Shown here: piece after piece, positions 54,081-64,000 of the stretch | Layout of the letters: each line of letters starts with the position of its first letter | Numbering within the stretch: position 1 is the first letter of the stretch | From: Patella vulgata | Taxonomy: Eukaryota > Mollusca > Gastropoda > Patellidae | Direction of reading: 5' to 3' | Assembly (NCBI RefSeq): GCF_932274485.2 | Contig: NC_065880.2 | Location: 6,239,695 to 6,303,694 of the forward strand | DNA: 64,000 nt | Made by a program: the position numbers and the translations under genes | Notes under the pieces: model-generated | Database searches by the model: none | The model's input: only the letters and a program-made list of their open reading frames with translations | What the model was told of the DNA's origin: nothing

Positions 54081-56946
54081 GTTAGAAAAGGCTGTAAATA
54101 AAAATGATACAGTTGCCGTAGAAAGAATTATACAGGAGTATGTGGAATTAGGAAACGAATACGGTATACGACATGTGTTTTGGGTAAAACTCTGTGAAAA
54201 TGCTCTTAAAAACAAATGCTTACCAATAGCTAAACTGGTGCTGCCTCCTGAGTGTATTTCTAACATTGAAACCAGTAAAACTCTGATGAAGGCTGCAATA
54301 GAATCTGATTTCACGGAGGGTGTTAAATTTCTCCACTCTAAAGGAATACCTCTTTCTTTTGCACTACCATCGAGTAATTATTTGTTACATTCAATATCCG
54401 GTAACTACTGGAGTGTCCTCATTGAGTGTGCCAAAAACAATAAGGTCGAGGTGTTAAAATACCTGCTAAAACTCAAATATCTTGATAAGAACCCAGATAG
54501 AGAACATACGTTAATAATGTTATGTTGTCATGAACTAAACATTGAAAGTTTGAAGATTTTGTTGAACAGTGAACTAATAAATACCATTAACCAACAGTCA
54601 TGGAATCTTGGATATTCTGCCCTACAATTTTGTATAGATGGAATGAAGAAACGTTCGTCGTTATTTGGTATTGATGTACGAAACCCGAAGAGAGTTCTTG
54701 ATTGTGTAAAATTATTGGTGGAGGCAGGGGCGAATGTGAATCTACAAGCGGGGAATGGGAAATCACCAATCCAACTGGCTGCTAACCGTGGTATGGTGAC
54801 AACGGTAATATATTTGGTACAGACAGGAGCAAGCCTTGATATGACAACAAACCAAGGCACCCTCCTTCATTGTCTTGCAGGGAGTGACCAAAAGGCAGAT
54901 TCTTACGATGAATGTGTTCAGCTATTAATAACCCATGGTATGGACATAAACCAACTGAACTCATCGAATAAAACTCCACTGTATCTAGCAGTATGTCAAG
55001 GAAATGAAGAGATGGTGGGGTCATTAATTAAATCCGGTTGTGACGTCAATATTAAATTAGGTTACGACATGGAATCTGTATTAATCCAACTGGCTGCTAA
55101 CCGTGGTATGGTGACAACGGTAATATATTTGGTACAGACAGGAGCAAGCCTTGATATGACAACAAACCAAGGCACCCTCCTTCATTGTCTTGCAGGGAGT
55201 GACCAAAAGGCAGATTCTTACGATGAATGTGTTCAGCTATTAATAACCCATGGTATGGACATAAACCAACTGAACTCATCGAATAAAACTCCACTGTATC
55301 TAGCAGTATGTCAAGGAAATGAAGAGATGGTGGGGTCATTAATTAAATCCGGTTGTGACGTCAATATTAAATTAGGTTACGACATGGAATCTGTATTAAT
55401 GGCTTCAATACGACGGCAACGGACGGCTATTGCTGAAATACTCATTAAAGCTGGTTGTGATGTTAACAGCACTGATAAAAATGGCGTTACACCTTTAATG
55501 GAATCCGTAAAAACTGATAACCATGTTTTAGTCAAACAACTTATTGGACACGGGGCGTTTGTTCACGCTAAAGATAACAACGGATGTTTCGTATTGGACT
55601 ATTCATTTCGTTATAACTATTTATTTCCCGCTTACCACTATACCAACGATCAATCTGCTTCAGCAGACATTGTTAAGATGTTGATAGAGGCTGGGGCTGA
55701 TATTCATAAATGTGATAATCTGCTTCGCAGAGCACTTGTTCAGGCATATTATGCAACAGCATCATTGCTTATTGAACACGGCATCGATGTCAATACGGTA
55801 GACGAAAATGGAGATAAACCGCTTGCTCTTGCTTCCCAAACAGGTAAATTAGAACTAGTGACATTGCTAATATCAAAAGATTGTGATATAAATCACCAAA
55901 ATCTAAAAGGAAAAACATCGTTGCACAAAGCTATACTAGTTTCGAGATTGCACAAAGCTAAAAAATGTAGGGGATATTCTCTTCAGAATCGGGGAGAAGT
56001 TATAAAACTCTTACTACAGAATGGGATGAACGTGAATCTAGGTGACTTCGATGGCCAAACGGCCTTGTTCATGGCAGTAGGTAATGGAGAAAGATCTATT
56101 ACTAAAGATTTATTGAAGGCTGGTGCCAATGTAAACCATTGTGATAAGAAACGACAAACTCCATTGATGACAGCAGCAAGCAACTGTAATAGATCTATTT
56201 TAGAATGTTTACTGGAGGCTGGAGCTGATGTTGATAAAACTGATACAGATGGAAGATCAGCTATATATGGTATAATGGTTGGTAGTCGTGGTAGGGATAG
56301 GAAGTGGATCAACTGTCTAAAATTACTTTTGACGAATAAATGTCACGTGTCTCTGGGTACTCCGGAAAAAAATAGAAAAACTCTATTTGAATGGTTACTA
56401 GAAAACGACGAAGCCGATCTTATATGGTATCTCGTTACAGAGAACTGTTCTCTCCAAAGCTTGGATCTTCGAAGGGTCAAAGATAAATTTCAATTTCCCG
56501 ATACGTTGATGCTTTCAAAAATTCTTTTTGAAAGTGGTGCAGAAAAGAATGATATAATCTCGTCTTTAGATACAGGGGTGTCTTCTTCCAGATGCGTTTC
56601 TTTTCGGGAAGTATTTGAAGGTAAACATCTCGATAAATTCCGTGATTTCTGTAAATCGAGAAGTTTGAAGTCAAGATGTAGAAGAGTAATAAGGGAATGT
56701 ATCGGGCCAGGAATCAGCAGTAAAATAACTCAAGTTGGTTTACCAAAATATCTACAAGATTATGTCGTCATGAAAGACTTGATACCCGAGAAATACTTTA
56801 CTCTTGTACTAAACGATAAAGATGACGATGATTGTAGTGATATTTATTATTCTACTGATGATAGCAGTGATCATTATTATTCCACCGAGGAAGATGACGA
56901 TTATAATGAAGAGGATTATGGTGATTATTATGACTGGTCGGACTGA
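54081..56946 (+). CDS. Ankyrin repeat and SOCS box protein 2 of pair (long terminal exon)
   Basis: An open frame of about 954 codons begins at a TTTTATTTCAG acceptor with the same phase (2) as its paralogue and ends at TGA. The frame also stays open upstream to an ATG at 54025, so an unspliced start cannot be excluded. The N-terminal third is diverged ankyrin repeats (VAVERIIQEYVELGNEYGIR). Typical repeats follow, then the SOCS box: BC-box SLKSRCRRVI, Cullin-box-like VGLPKYLQDYVV. It ends in an acidic Asp/Tyr/Ser tail (DDSSDHYYSTEEDDDYNEED). Predicted role: substrate receptor of an Elongin B/C-Cullin 5 ubiquitin ligase. A 315-bp segment (54768-55082) is repeated immediately at 55083-55397 without any difference that I could see. 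Runs of identity with the 40512 gene (about 55445-55500) point to recent duplication or gene conversion. Confidence 0.9.
54768..55397 (+). repeat. Perfect in-frame 315-bp coding duplication
   Basis: Two adjacent copies encode the same 105 residues, starting IQLAANRGMVTTVIYLVQTG and ending LGYDMESVL. The junction keeps the frame and adds three ankyrin repeats. Confidence 0.95.
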
Positions 56947-57469
56947 AGTTTGTATATTCATAACTGTAGCTTTATTTTACCAACTGCGCCAATGCAACTG
57001 GATAATCATACCAGGCCATCTCATGTGATGTACCTGTCATTTCGTTTCACCGTTCGCGTGTCTAGGTAATGTACTGACATTGATGTACCTGTCATTTCGT
57101 TGTACCCCTCGCATGTCTAGGTAATGTATTGCTTCATGTCGATATTTAGGAACTATAATTAATTTTAAACTAGAGTGTAATGTGTCTTTCCAAGCTTCCA
57201 CAATATGCTCCAAATATTCCCAAGCACTCATGTTTAGCGTAGAACAGGGTATCTCTGTGTCTCATTTTAGCAGGATTACACGATATAATCATTTTTAAAA
57301 TCATTTCTTTTTGTAGTTACAGCATTTTTTAGATATAATACAATACAATTGTACATTTTCTATATTGTCACCAAATTGCCTTCTTATTAGTTCATTAGTT
57401 ATTAGTGGGCGACATGTTTCCATATTGTCAGCCCGTCCATGTTTTAATTATCGAAACCTTTGATATGAA
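56947..57469. other. 3' flank of the second ankyrin-SOCS gene
   Basis: Contains a short direct repeat (TGATGTACCTGTCATTTCGTT and TCTAGGTAATGTA at about 57028 and 57081, spaced roughly 53 bp). No gene. Confidence 0.5.
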
Positions 57470-57800
57470 ATGAAATGAAATGAAATGGAGTATAACAACC
57501 TACTGTTCTGCTCCTAACCTGGGCTAATGAAGACGGGCATACGCCATACAGTGTGCTATGAGGGAAATTTTGCCCGGACAGCGGCACTACGGCCTACTCT
57601 TATATCGAATTCCATCTGCCAGGGGATCTTTTACGTGCACGCCAATGTGTACGCGGGACCTCGGTTTTTCGTCCCATCGGAACGACTAGACAGCTTTCCT
57701 TGTCAGCCCCTCCGTCCTGCATCACTGACAAGGGAGAACCACGCCGGATGTCGGTGATGCACGACAGAGGGGCTGACAAGGAAAGCTGTCTAGACATTAA
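57470..57800 (-). mobile_element. SINE-A copy, reverse, with snap-back palindrome
   Basis: Tail at the left (ATGAAATGAAATGAAATGG), body to CGCCGGA, then the sequence turns back on itself. GACAGCTTTCCTTGTCAGCC (57689) reappears as its complement at about 57770-57795, forming a hairpin of about 40-bp arms. The tRNA head is absent. Confidence 0.85.
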
Positions 57801-57834
57801 TTTACAACATAGTGGAATTGTTAGTTATAGGATT

Positions 57835-58315
57835 TTTTACTATCTTTCTTATTCAATAAAAGTATTTACTATCTTTCTAATTAAATATAAGTATTTACTA
57901 TCTTTCTAATTAAATATAAGTTTTTACTATCTTTCTAATTAAATATAAGTTTTACTATCTTTCTAATTCAATAAAAGTATTTACTATCTTTCTAATTAAA
58001 TATAAGTATTTACTATCTTTCTAATTAAATATAAGTTTTTACTATCTTTCTAATTAAATATAAGTTTTACTATCTTTCTAATTAAATATAAATATTTACT
58101 GTCTTTATAATTAAATATAGGTATTAACTGTCTTTATAATTAAATATAAGTATTTGCAATCTTTATAATTAAATATAAGTATTTACTAATTTGTAATTAG
58201 TTATAAACTGTTTTTCTAATTAATTAATTAATTTTTAACTGATTATAAGTATTTACTCTCTTTCTATGTAATCTGAATAACTATTTTTCTTACTATTTAT
58301 AAGTATTTACAATCT
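57835..58315 (+). repeat. 29-bp AT-rich satellite, second array (about 16 copies)
   Basis: Same unit and orientation as 45275-45940 (AAGTATTTACTATCTTTCTA). Several units occur as a larger block repeated in tandem (57850-57960 and 57970-58080). Confidence 0.93.
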
Positions 58316-58339
58316 TTCTTATCAATTAAAACATTAAGT

Positions 58340-58512
58340 TAAAAAAGGACCGGACTAACGCGTACAAGACAAACCACAATTTCGAATGTTTTCATTCGAC
58401 TATCTATGACGCAGCGTGGACAACTATACATCAACAAAGAGTGTACTATTTTGCTGGGAACGGTACTGCCCAAATAGCATGTGCCTGTGGTATTGAAGAT
58501 TCGTGTGATGGG
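58340..58512 (+). CDS. Putative exon with neurexin IV/CNTNAP-like CACGIEDSC module
   Basis: An open frame encodes FECFHSTIYDAAWTT, QQRVYYFAGNG and IACACGIEDSCDG before a possible GTAAAC donor. The W-x-T...Y-(Y/W)-x-G-G...CACGxxxxC pattern recalls the segment before a laminin-G domain in contactin-associated proteins. The acceptor is unclear and no matching neighbour exon was found. It may be a relic or part of a gene lying mostly outside the window. Confidence 0.28.
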
Positions 58513-58632
58513 GTAAACCAGAGAAGACTTGGGTTTCATTACAAACATAACTGCTTTGCCAATACTTGCCTTTGAAGCCGGTGATACTGGTTAGTCTATC
58601 TATAACATATATTTATATATTCTATTAAATGA

Positions 58633-58916
58633 GAGAGAGAGAGAAATGGGGTTTAACGTCCACTCGACACAAACTAGGTCATTTCGGGACTAACATATGG
58701 TTTAATTTTATTTACATTATTCGCTTGCGCGTAGGGGTCTTTAGCAGTGGGAGGTAACCGGAGGCCCCGGAGAAAACCCACGAGGTTGGACAGGCGACCC
58801 TACTCCTTGCCACGTACAACCGGGGATTCGAAACCACGCCAGTCGACTCAAAGACAGTCTTTATGATACAGCGCGCGCACTCTAACCATTCAGCCATTCA
58901 GCCATCCAACCCCCTA
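58633..58916 (-). mobile_element. Full-length SINE-B, reverse, with target-site duplication
   Basis: The AG run (reversed CT tail), body and tRNA-like head (reversed A box near TCAGCCATCCAAC) are all present. TATTAAATGA flanks both sides (58623-58632 and 58917-58926). Confidence 0.88.
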
Positions 58917-58919
58917 TAT

Positions 58920-59195
58920 TAAATGACAAGGGTAGGAGATAGTCACATTGATCTAGTATATTAACACGGATAGGTAACTATATTGGCCCATAACAGGTGC
59001 GTTGGTCCAGGTAAATGTAGTTGGCAACACATGCATTGGTCTAGTATGTTAACAATGGCACGTAACTGTCGTGAACCGAGACGACGGTGACACGGATGTT
59101 GGTTTAGTATATTAACAAGGGTGGGCAACTCTAGCGAACCTGGGAGAGACCGGTGCGTTGGTTTATCAACAAGGGTATGTAATTGTAGAGGAACA
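58920..59195 (+). repeat. Degenerate tandem repeat of about 60 bp, four to five units
   Basis: The core TTGGTCTAGTATATTAACAA plus GGG(T/C)A(G/C)GTAACT recurs near 58950, 59036, 59098 and 59158. Open frames on either strand derive from it. Confidence 0.7.
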
Positions 59196-59451
59196 AACTC
59201 ATCTTTATCCATAGACGTTGGAGTCGGGGTCTGGTGGGACAGGCATTTTGCGGGAACAAACATCAGAGAATGAGACCATGTGTCTATATCAGGCACAGAA
59301 TTACGCGTGGATTTGACGTGACTATCAGAATAAACAACACGAATATAACATTCAGTTCTCTTCGTTTTTCACATTTGTAGTGTTCACTGTTGTTCATATT
59401 TTATGAAATGTAAAGGGTGTTCAATGTTGTTCATATTTTATAAAATGTAAA

Positions 59452-59915
59452 GGGGGTTGGATGGCCGAATGGTTAGCACGTGCGCGCTGTATCATAAGGT
59501 CTGCCATTGAATTCAGCTAGCGTGGTTTCGATTCCACGGTTGTACGTGGCAAGGAGTAGAGTTGCCTGTCAAACCTCGTGGGTATTCTCCGGGTCCCCCG
59601 GTTTCGAACCACTGCTAAAGACACCTACGCACAAGCGAATTAATGAAATAAAATTGAACCATGTGCTAGTCCCGAAATGACCTAGTTTGTGTCGAGTGGA
59701 CGTTTTTATATTATAGGTCATTTTACTGAAAGGGAATCCCCGGTTGTACGTGGCAAGGAGTAGGGTCGCCTGTCCAACCTCGTGGGTTTTCTCCGGGTCC
59801 TCCGGTTTCCTCCCACTGCTAAAGACCCCTATGCGCAAGCGAATTATGTAAATAAAATTAAACCACATGTTAGTCCCGAAATGACCTAGTTTGTGTCGAG
59901 TGGACACTGAAAGGA
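59452..59915 (+). mobile_element. SINE-B copy followed by a second SINE-B 3' half
   Basis: 59452-59705 is a whole element (TGGCCGAATGGTTAGCACG ... GTCGAGTGGACG). From about 59735 the body restarts at CCCCGGTTGTACGTGGCAAG and ends again at GTCGAGTGGACA. Confidence 0.87.
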
Positions 59916-60189
59916 CATTTGTTACAATTGAACCACTTCGTTGTGAAAGATCCGACCAGTGATGAATATACCACAGCATATTGGTGTGTAGACCAGAATG
60001 ATTAGGGAACTAGTGTCTGATTTCAGCAGGTCCACCAATTCACAGACGTTACAGAATCGATGTTTCATTTGCCCTTTTCGCTATATAAAATTTCTCATGG
60101 TTTAATAAACGCTAATATGTACCCAGGCTTGTTATTTGATATTTAAAATCAAGAAAACTTTTTTATTATCTCCCTTCAATTCAACAGAT

Positions 60190-60592
60190 CCTTGTAAATA
60201 TTTTTGCAAGGGATTCATATTGCGCTAAATTGGTCCTCTACTGGCACCGCTCCTAAATATTTTTGTAAACCTGTTCAGTCTTACATTCCATCGAAAACTT
60301 TGCGATCACAATCCCTTAATCAAATGACCCTACCAAGTTACAGGATGACAACTTTTGGTTATCGTTGTTTTGACAGTAGTTACTTAAAGAATGTAGAACT
60401 CATTACCTGTTAACCTACAGCAATGCACCACATTATCGTCATTCAAGAAACTTTTAAAAACTCATCAGTTTCAAACAGGTTATAACTGAAAGCTAAAGAC
60501 TTTATATAGATGTGTTGTCAAGCACTACGAGCAGTATTTTTTTATTGAGTCTTGGCGTTATAGAAAAAGACATTTATTATTATCATTATTAC
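60190..60592 (+). mobile_element. LINE 3'-end fragment (CR1/L2-type)
   Basis: Encodes the C-terminal reverse transcriptase order APKYFCKPVQSYIPSKTLRS, LPSYRMTTFGYRCFD, then KNSSVSNRL. The 3' UTR ends GTCTTGGCGTTATAGAAAAAG and a TTA-repeat tail. Broken by several stops. Confidence 0.75.
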
Positions 60593-60671
60593 TGTACTGT
60601 TGCTACCTAGAGATAAAGCTGAACGTGCACTTTATGAGTTATATATTTATATATACTTTTGTTACATCCAT

Positions 60672-60990
60672 TGAAATGATTTACATATAATGTAAGCATG
60701 TTTTCTTTTGGGTGGAGGTTGGGGGTGTATTTTTTATTTTTTATTTTAATTGACACATGTATATATTTATAATGAAATCATTTACATATAATGTTAGCAT
60801 GCATTGTTTTAATTATCTGTTGGGGCGGTGGTGGTGGGGTGTTGTTAAGACTGTAATCATCTTCGGTATGCTCCACTACGATTTCCTGTTTTGTGGGAGT
60901 TGGGGTGTATTTGCTGTATTGTATTTTCAGTGTTACATGCATGTATTTATTATTTATTTTTTTTTTTGGGGGGGGGGGGGGGGGGTAACT
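60672..60990 (+). repeat. 100-bp tandem duplication with G-rich tracts
   Basis: ATTTACATATAATGT(A/T)AGCATG occurs at about 60680 and 60780, followed each time by GGGTGGAGG- or GGGGCGGTGG-like G-rich stretches. A weaker third unit follows, and a long poly-T/poly-G tract lies at 60955-60985. Confidence 0.65.
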
Positions 60991-61300
60991 GGTGCATATG
61001 TAATTATGTTCCCTATATTCCACCTCTCTTACCTGTTGTATAATATTTCCATCTGGATGATCTATATTATATGTACCTGTGTTGGCTGTTACATGTGATT
61101 ATCTTTGCCTTGTAATAAAGTTCATGTTGTATTGACCACTGCCTGTCCAATCAATATTGGGTTTTGAACGGTGGTGTCGAATGATAGAGTATATCAGTCA
61201 TTTAGAATTTCATGGATGTCACTCACTGCCAATGAATGTTTTTTTTTCTTGGGAACTATGTAACCCACCCGGGGAGCACTTAAAAGGGCATTGGGTAAGA

Positions 61301-61671
61301 TATTAGAAAGAGAGCTGACAGTTCTCGCTATAATAGTTACAAAATAGATAAAGAAAAGAGAATATGCTGAACATTTCAGTCAAATTGCTTCTCCCAGAAC
61401 CTAGGTATCAGCTATTCAATTTTAAGCTAGCCTCAGTCGTCATTAAGATAATAACCAAAGTCTCGATGATCTATTTTTACGGTTATTTCATCCACGACAA
61501 AACGTATTCAAATCCACTAAATATCGCATGCATCCGGTGCCATCAAGAGTTGATTATGGTCTTGGTAAGTTAATTAATGTCTAATTGATAATTTAGATAA
61601 CATTGAAGTAAGGCCTAAAGAAAGTCCTGCCTGCAATAGGCAGATTTATCTCGTGAATATTATATGTTTAA
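61301..61671 (+). mobile_element. MITE-1, diverged copy
   Basis: Blocks AGAGAGCTGACAGTTCTCGC, ACATTTCAGTCAAATTG, TGCAATAGGCAGATTTA and a decayed terminus TATTATATGTTTAA. Confidence 0.75.
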
Positions 61672-61721
61672 TATTCGATATTATTTGGATTGGGGCTGGG
61701 CGGTCTGAACTGGAGGAAACA

Positions 61722-62005
61722 AGAAATGAAATGAAATGAAATGAGGTTTAACGTCCTACTGTTCCGCTCCGAAAGGGCTAATGAAGATTGACATATGCCA
61801 TACAGTGTGCTATGCGGGAATATGGAATTCCAGGGATATTTTACCTGCACGCCAATGTATACACGGGAGCTCGGTTTTTCGTTTCATCCTGCACCATTGA
61901 CTAGGGAAAACCACGCCAGAAACTTTCTCGTCCAATGCAGGGATCGCACACGCGACCTCCAGCAAAGCGAGTCAGCGCCATACCCACTTTGCCACCGTAG
62001 CTACC
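61722..62005 (-). mobile_element. SINE-A copy, reverse, with tRNA head and internal deletions
   Basis: ATGAAATGAAATGAAATGAG tail, body with parts missing (the CCCGGACAGCGGC region), and a reversed head (GCAGGGATCGCACACGCGAC, AGCGAGTCAGCGCCATACCC, TTTGCCACC). Confidence 0.82.
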
Positions 62006-62217
62006 GAAGAAAGAAGAAGAGAGACAATTAATACATTAATTCAGTTGTAAAGAATGGCGATGATATAAAGAAATATTACAATAATAACTAGTTTGCTTTG
62101 TAAATACTTATTTTAATCAACAAATCAACTGGGCCACTCACTGTTAATGCATTTTACCTGGGAACTAGATTGTCTTTGCATTGGCGAAACATTCTACACC
62201 TTAAAACTTTATTTCAG

Positions 62218-62431
62218 GAAAACTTTACGAATCTAGTATATGTGTGTCTCCTACAACCAAATTCAATCACTGGTACACTGAAGTATATACAGGTCAAAAA
62301 AAAAATAAAAATAGTGACTGTCTTGGAAAGATAAATAAGAAAATTCCATTTCAATGTTGGTATGACTGTGGTTGCTGTGACCAATCTGTCATAATGGAGC
62401 TGGACAAGTTCTTTTCACAGAATGTCAAAAG
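62218..62431 (+). CDS. Putative internal exon, Cys-rich, unidentified
   Basis: 214 nt between TTATTTCAG and GTGAAT, open in one frame: KLYESSICVSPTTKFNHWYT, then NSDCLGKINKKIPFQCWYDC, then GCCDQSVIMELDKFFSQNVK. Clustered cysteines and aromatic residues, and good splice sites, argue for a real exon, perhaps of an extracellular or multi-pass protein. I do not recognise the family. A run of A codes for consecutive Lys in the middle. A weak continuation (SIISVLNCLTSTGWV then stop, from about 63692) would fit in phase but is not convincing. Confidence 0.4.
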
Positions 62432-62506
62432 GTGAATCATCAGAAGATTTGATATCGTTAAAGACCCTTACAAGTGTTGTTTGTTTTTATGGTATACAAT
62501 GGACGG

Positions 62507-62884
62507 GGATCACGTCGCCAAGTGGGTAAGACGCTGGCTCGCTAGCCTGGAGGTCGGGTGTTCGATCCCTGCATTGGCCGAGAAAGTTCATCCAGACTTT
62601 CCGGCGTGGTTTCCCCTTGTCAGTGATGCAGGACGGAGGGCCTGACAAAGACAGCTGTCTAGTCGTTCGGATAAGACGAAAAACCGAGGTCCCGTGTATA
62701 TATTGGCATGCACGTAAAAGACCCCTTGGCAGTTGGAATTCGATATAAGAGTAGGCCATAGCGCCGCTGCCCGGGCAAAATTTCCCTCATAGCACACTGT
62801 ATGGCGTATGCCCGTCTTCATTAGCCCAGTTTAGGAGCAGAACAGTAGGACGTTAAACCCCAATTTATTTTATTTCATTTCATT
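62507..62884 (+). mobile_element. Full-length SINE-A with perfect 14-bp target-site duplication (reference copy)
   Basis: The tRNA-derived head has an A-box-like CGCCAAGTGGGTAAG and the B box GTGTTCGATCCC. It is followed by the family-specific body and an ATTTC tail. TATACAATGGACGG flanks both ends (62493-62506 and 62885-62898). The intact duplication marks it as one of the youngest insertions here. Confidence 0.95.
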
Positions 62885-62898
62885 TATACAATGGACGG

Positions 62899-63221
62899 TA
62901 AGATGACTGAAACTAACACCAAATATTACTGATAATCTTATGATTGTCAATGACATTATCGGCCCTTTTCGATGAGAAAAACGGGATTGACACAAGTCGA
63001 ACAATTGCTTATTTTTGTGAACAATTGGGGGAAACACCTGTTATTGATGATAGATGTTATAATCAGGGCGAGAATATCCAGATTAACAACATGTAAATAA
63101 CCTCTCAGGGGATGGTTGTATTCGGATGATACAGCGGTTGGGAAATATAATTTCACCTTTTCGTTGATCGTCTCTCTTATTAGTATTTATTATTATTTTC
63201 TATTTCGTTTTTTGAGTGAGG
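62899..63221. other. Spacer, nothing recognised
   Basis: No gene or repeat besides a poly-G tract near 63220. Confidence 0.4.
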
Positions 63222-63510
63222 GGGGGGGGGGTGGATTGCTGAATGGTTAGCGTGCGCGCGCTGTATCATAAAGTCTGTCATTGAGTCGACTGGCGTGGTT
63301 TCGAATCCCCGGTTGTACGTGACAAGGAGTAGGGTCGCCTGTCCAACCTCGTGGGTTTTCTCCGGGTCCTCCGGCTTCCTCCCACTGCTAAAGACCCCTT
63401 CGCCCATAAGCGAATTATTGAAATAAAATTGAACAATATGTTAGTCCCGAAATGACCTAGTTTGTGTCGAGTGGACGTTAAACCCCATTTCTCTCTCTGT
63501 CTTTTTTGGG
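63222..63510 (+). mobile_element. SINE-B, near-complete copy
   Basis: A box TGGATTGCTGAATGGTTAGC region, B box GGTTTCGAATCCCCGG, body TGACAAGGAGTAGGGTCGCC, and tail GTGGACGTTAAACCCC plus CT run. Good reference copy for the family. From 63511 to 64000 I see no supported gene. Confidence 0.9.
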
Positions 63511-64000
63511 TGAAGCGCGCATCACTACAAGCCCGTAGGGCCAGGGCTTATGATTGCCCCCCCCCACCCGATCCATTCACTTGATTTTGTATCCAAGTTT
63601 GTCGCTTATTGCTTGCAATATATATGTAGTTAACTCTTTCGTGTCCGCAGGTTTGTCTTATAATGATGTGTTTTATCTATTACATATTTTCAGTATTATA
63701 TCCGTGCTGAATTGTCTCACGTCAACTGGTTGGGTGTAATAAAGTGACTATTTGATTTATATGCTTTACGGTCAATAAGAGTGTTATCCTTGTTTGGCTG
63801 GTCAAAAGTTGGAAATAAATACATCTATCTATTCTTTAAGTGACATTAAGTACACAACTTATGGAAGAATAATTACTGATTTATTTAGGCGATGTTTCGA
63901 AGAGTATTACCTCAATTTTATCAAGGTAAATAAATCAGTAGCAGTTTTCCATAAGCACGTGTATGTGTTTAGATAATCAATCATATTAATTAGTGACTGA

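Noticed and set aside
62507-62884. tRNA gene suggested by A and B boxes
   Set aside because: The boxes belong to the head of a SINE with a foreign body and a target-site duplication. No cloverleaf with a complete acceptor stem was evident, and the same holds for the SINE-B heads.

Overview
This is a stretch of animal nuclear DNA. Genes are split by GT-AG introns, many carrying SINEs, and intergenic DNA is AT-rich. Two abundant tRNA-headed SINE families, a CT-tailed one whose 3' end reads like GTTAAACCCCATTTCTCTC and one ending in ATTTC repeats, together with expanded ankyrin genes, suggest a lophotrochozoan, most likely a mollusc and perhaps a gastropod. That assignment is inference, since no taxonomic marker is present.

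Positions 1-17.4 kb hold the 3' part of an anoctamin (TMEM16) gene on the + strand. Eleven exons (3309-17372) join with consistent phase into 448 codons running from the first transmembrane region to the C-terminus, and the Ca2+-site residues are retained. Its introns are packed with SINEs, TIR elements, a 1.6-kb CT satellite grown out of a SINE tail, and two places where an exon edge and its splice site were triplicated.

Positions 17.4-25.5 kb are AT-rich sequence with probable 3' UTR, SINE pieces and tandem repeats. Positions 25.5-30.3 kb (- strand) hold a complete five-exon gene that I reconstruct as a 513-residue protein: a basic stretch resembling an NLS, a CARD domain, a coiled coil, a linker with a VKQEP motif, and ankyrin repeats. 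All four introns are phase 1. A small inverted repeat about 1 kb upstream carries two perfect palindromic kappaB-like sites.

Positions 31-40 kb are mostly repeats: MITE-like elements, a 5'-truncated LINE (- strand) and a very old LINE fragment. Positions 40.5-43.3 kb and 54.1-57.0 kb (+ strand) are two paralogous genes, each with one very long terminal exon of ankyrin repeats ending in a SOCS box (BC-box plus Cullin-box-like segment). They are therefore predicted ECS-type ubiquitin-ligase substrate receptors. Both are visibly evolving: the first has five nearly identical 99-bp ankyrin units and a frameshifted acidic tail, and the second has an apparently perfect in-frame 315-bp duplication. 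Between them lie foldback elements, a 29-bp satellite, a second LINE copy of the same family, and an inverted pair of another repeat. The same 29-bp satellite recurs downstream of the second gene.

Positions 57-64 kb are repeat-rich, with a textbook full-length SINE carrying perfect target-site duplications and two short putative exons of unidentified genes.

Nothing in the window proves that the ankyrin and CARD genes act together. A CARD adaptor beside two ankyrin-SOCS receptors fits an innate-immune or stress-signalling neighbourhood, but this is inference from domain content.
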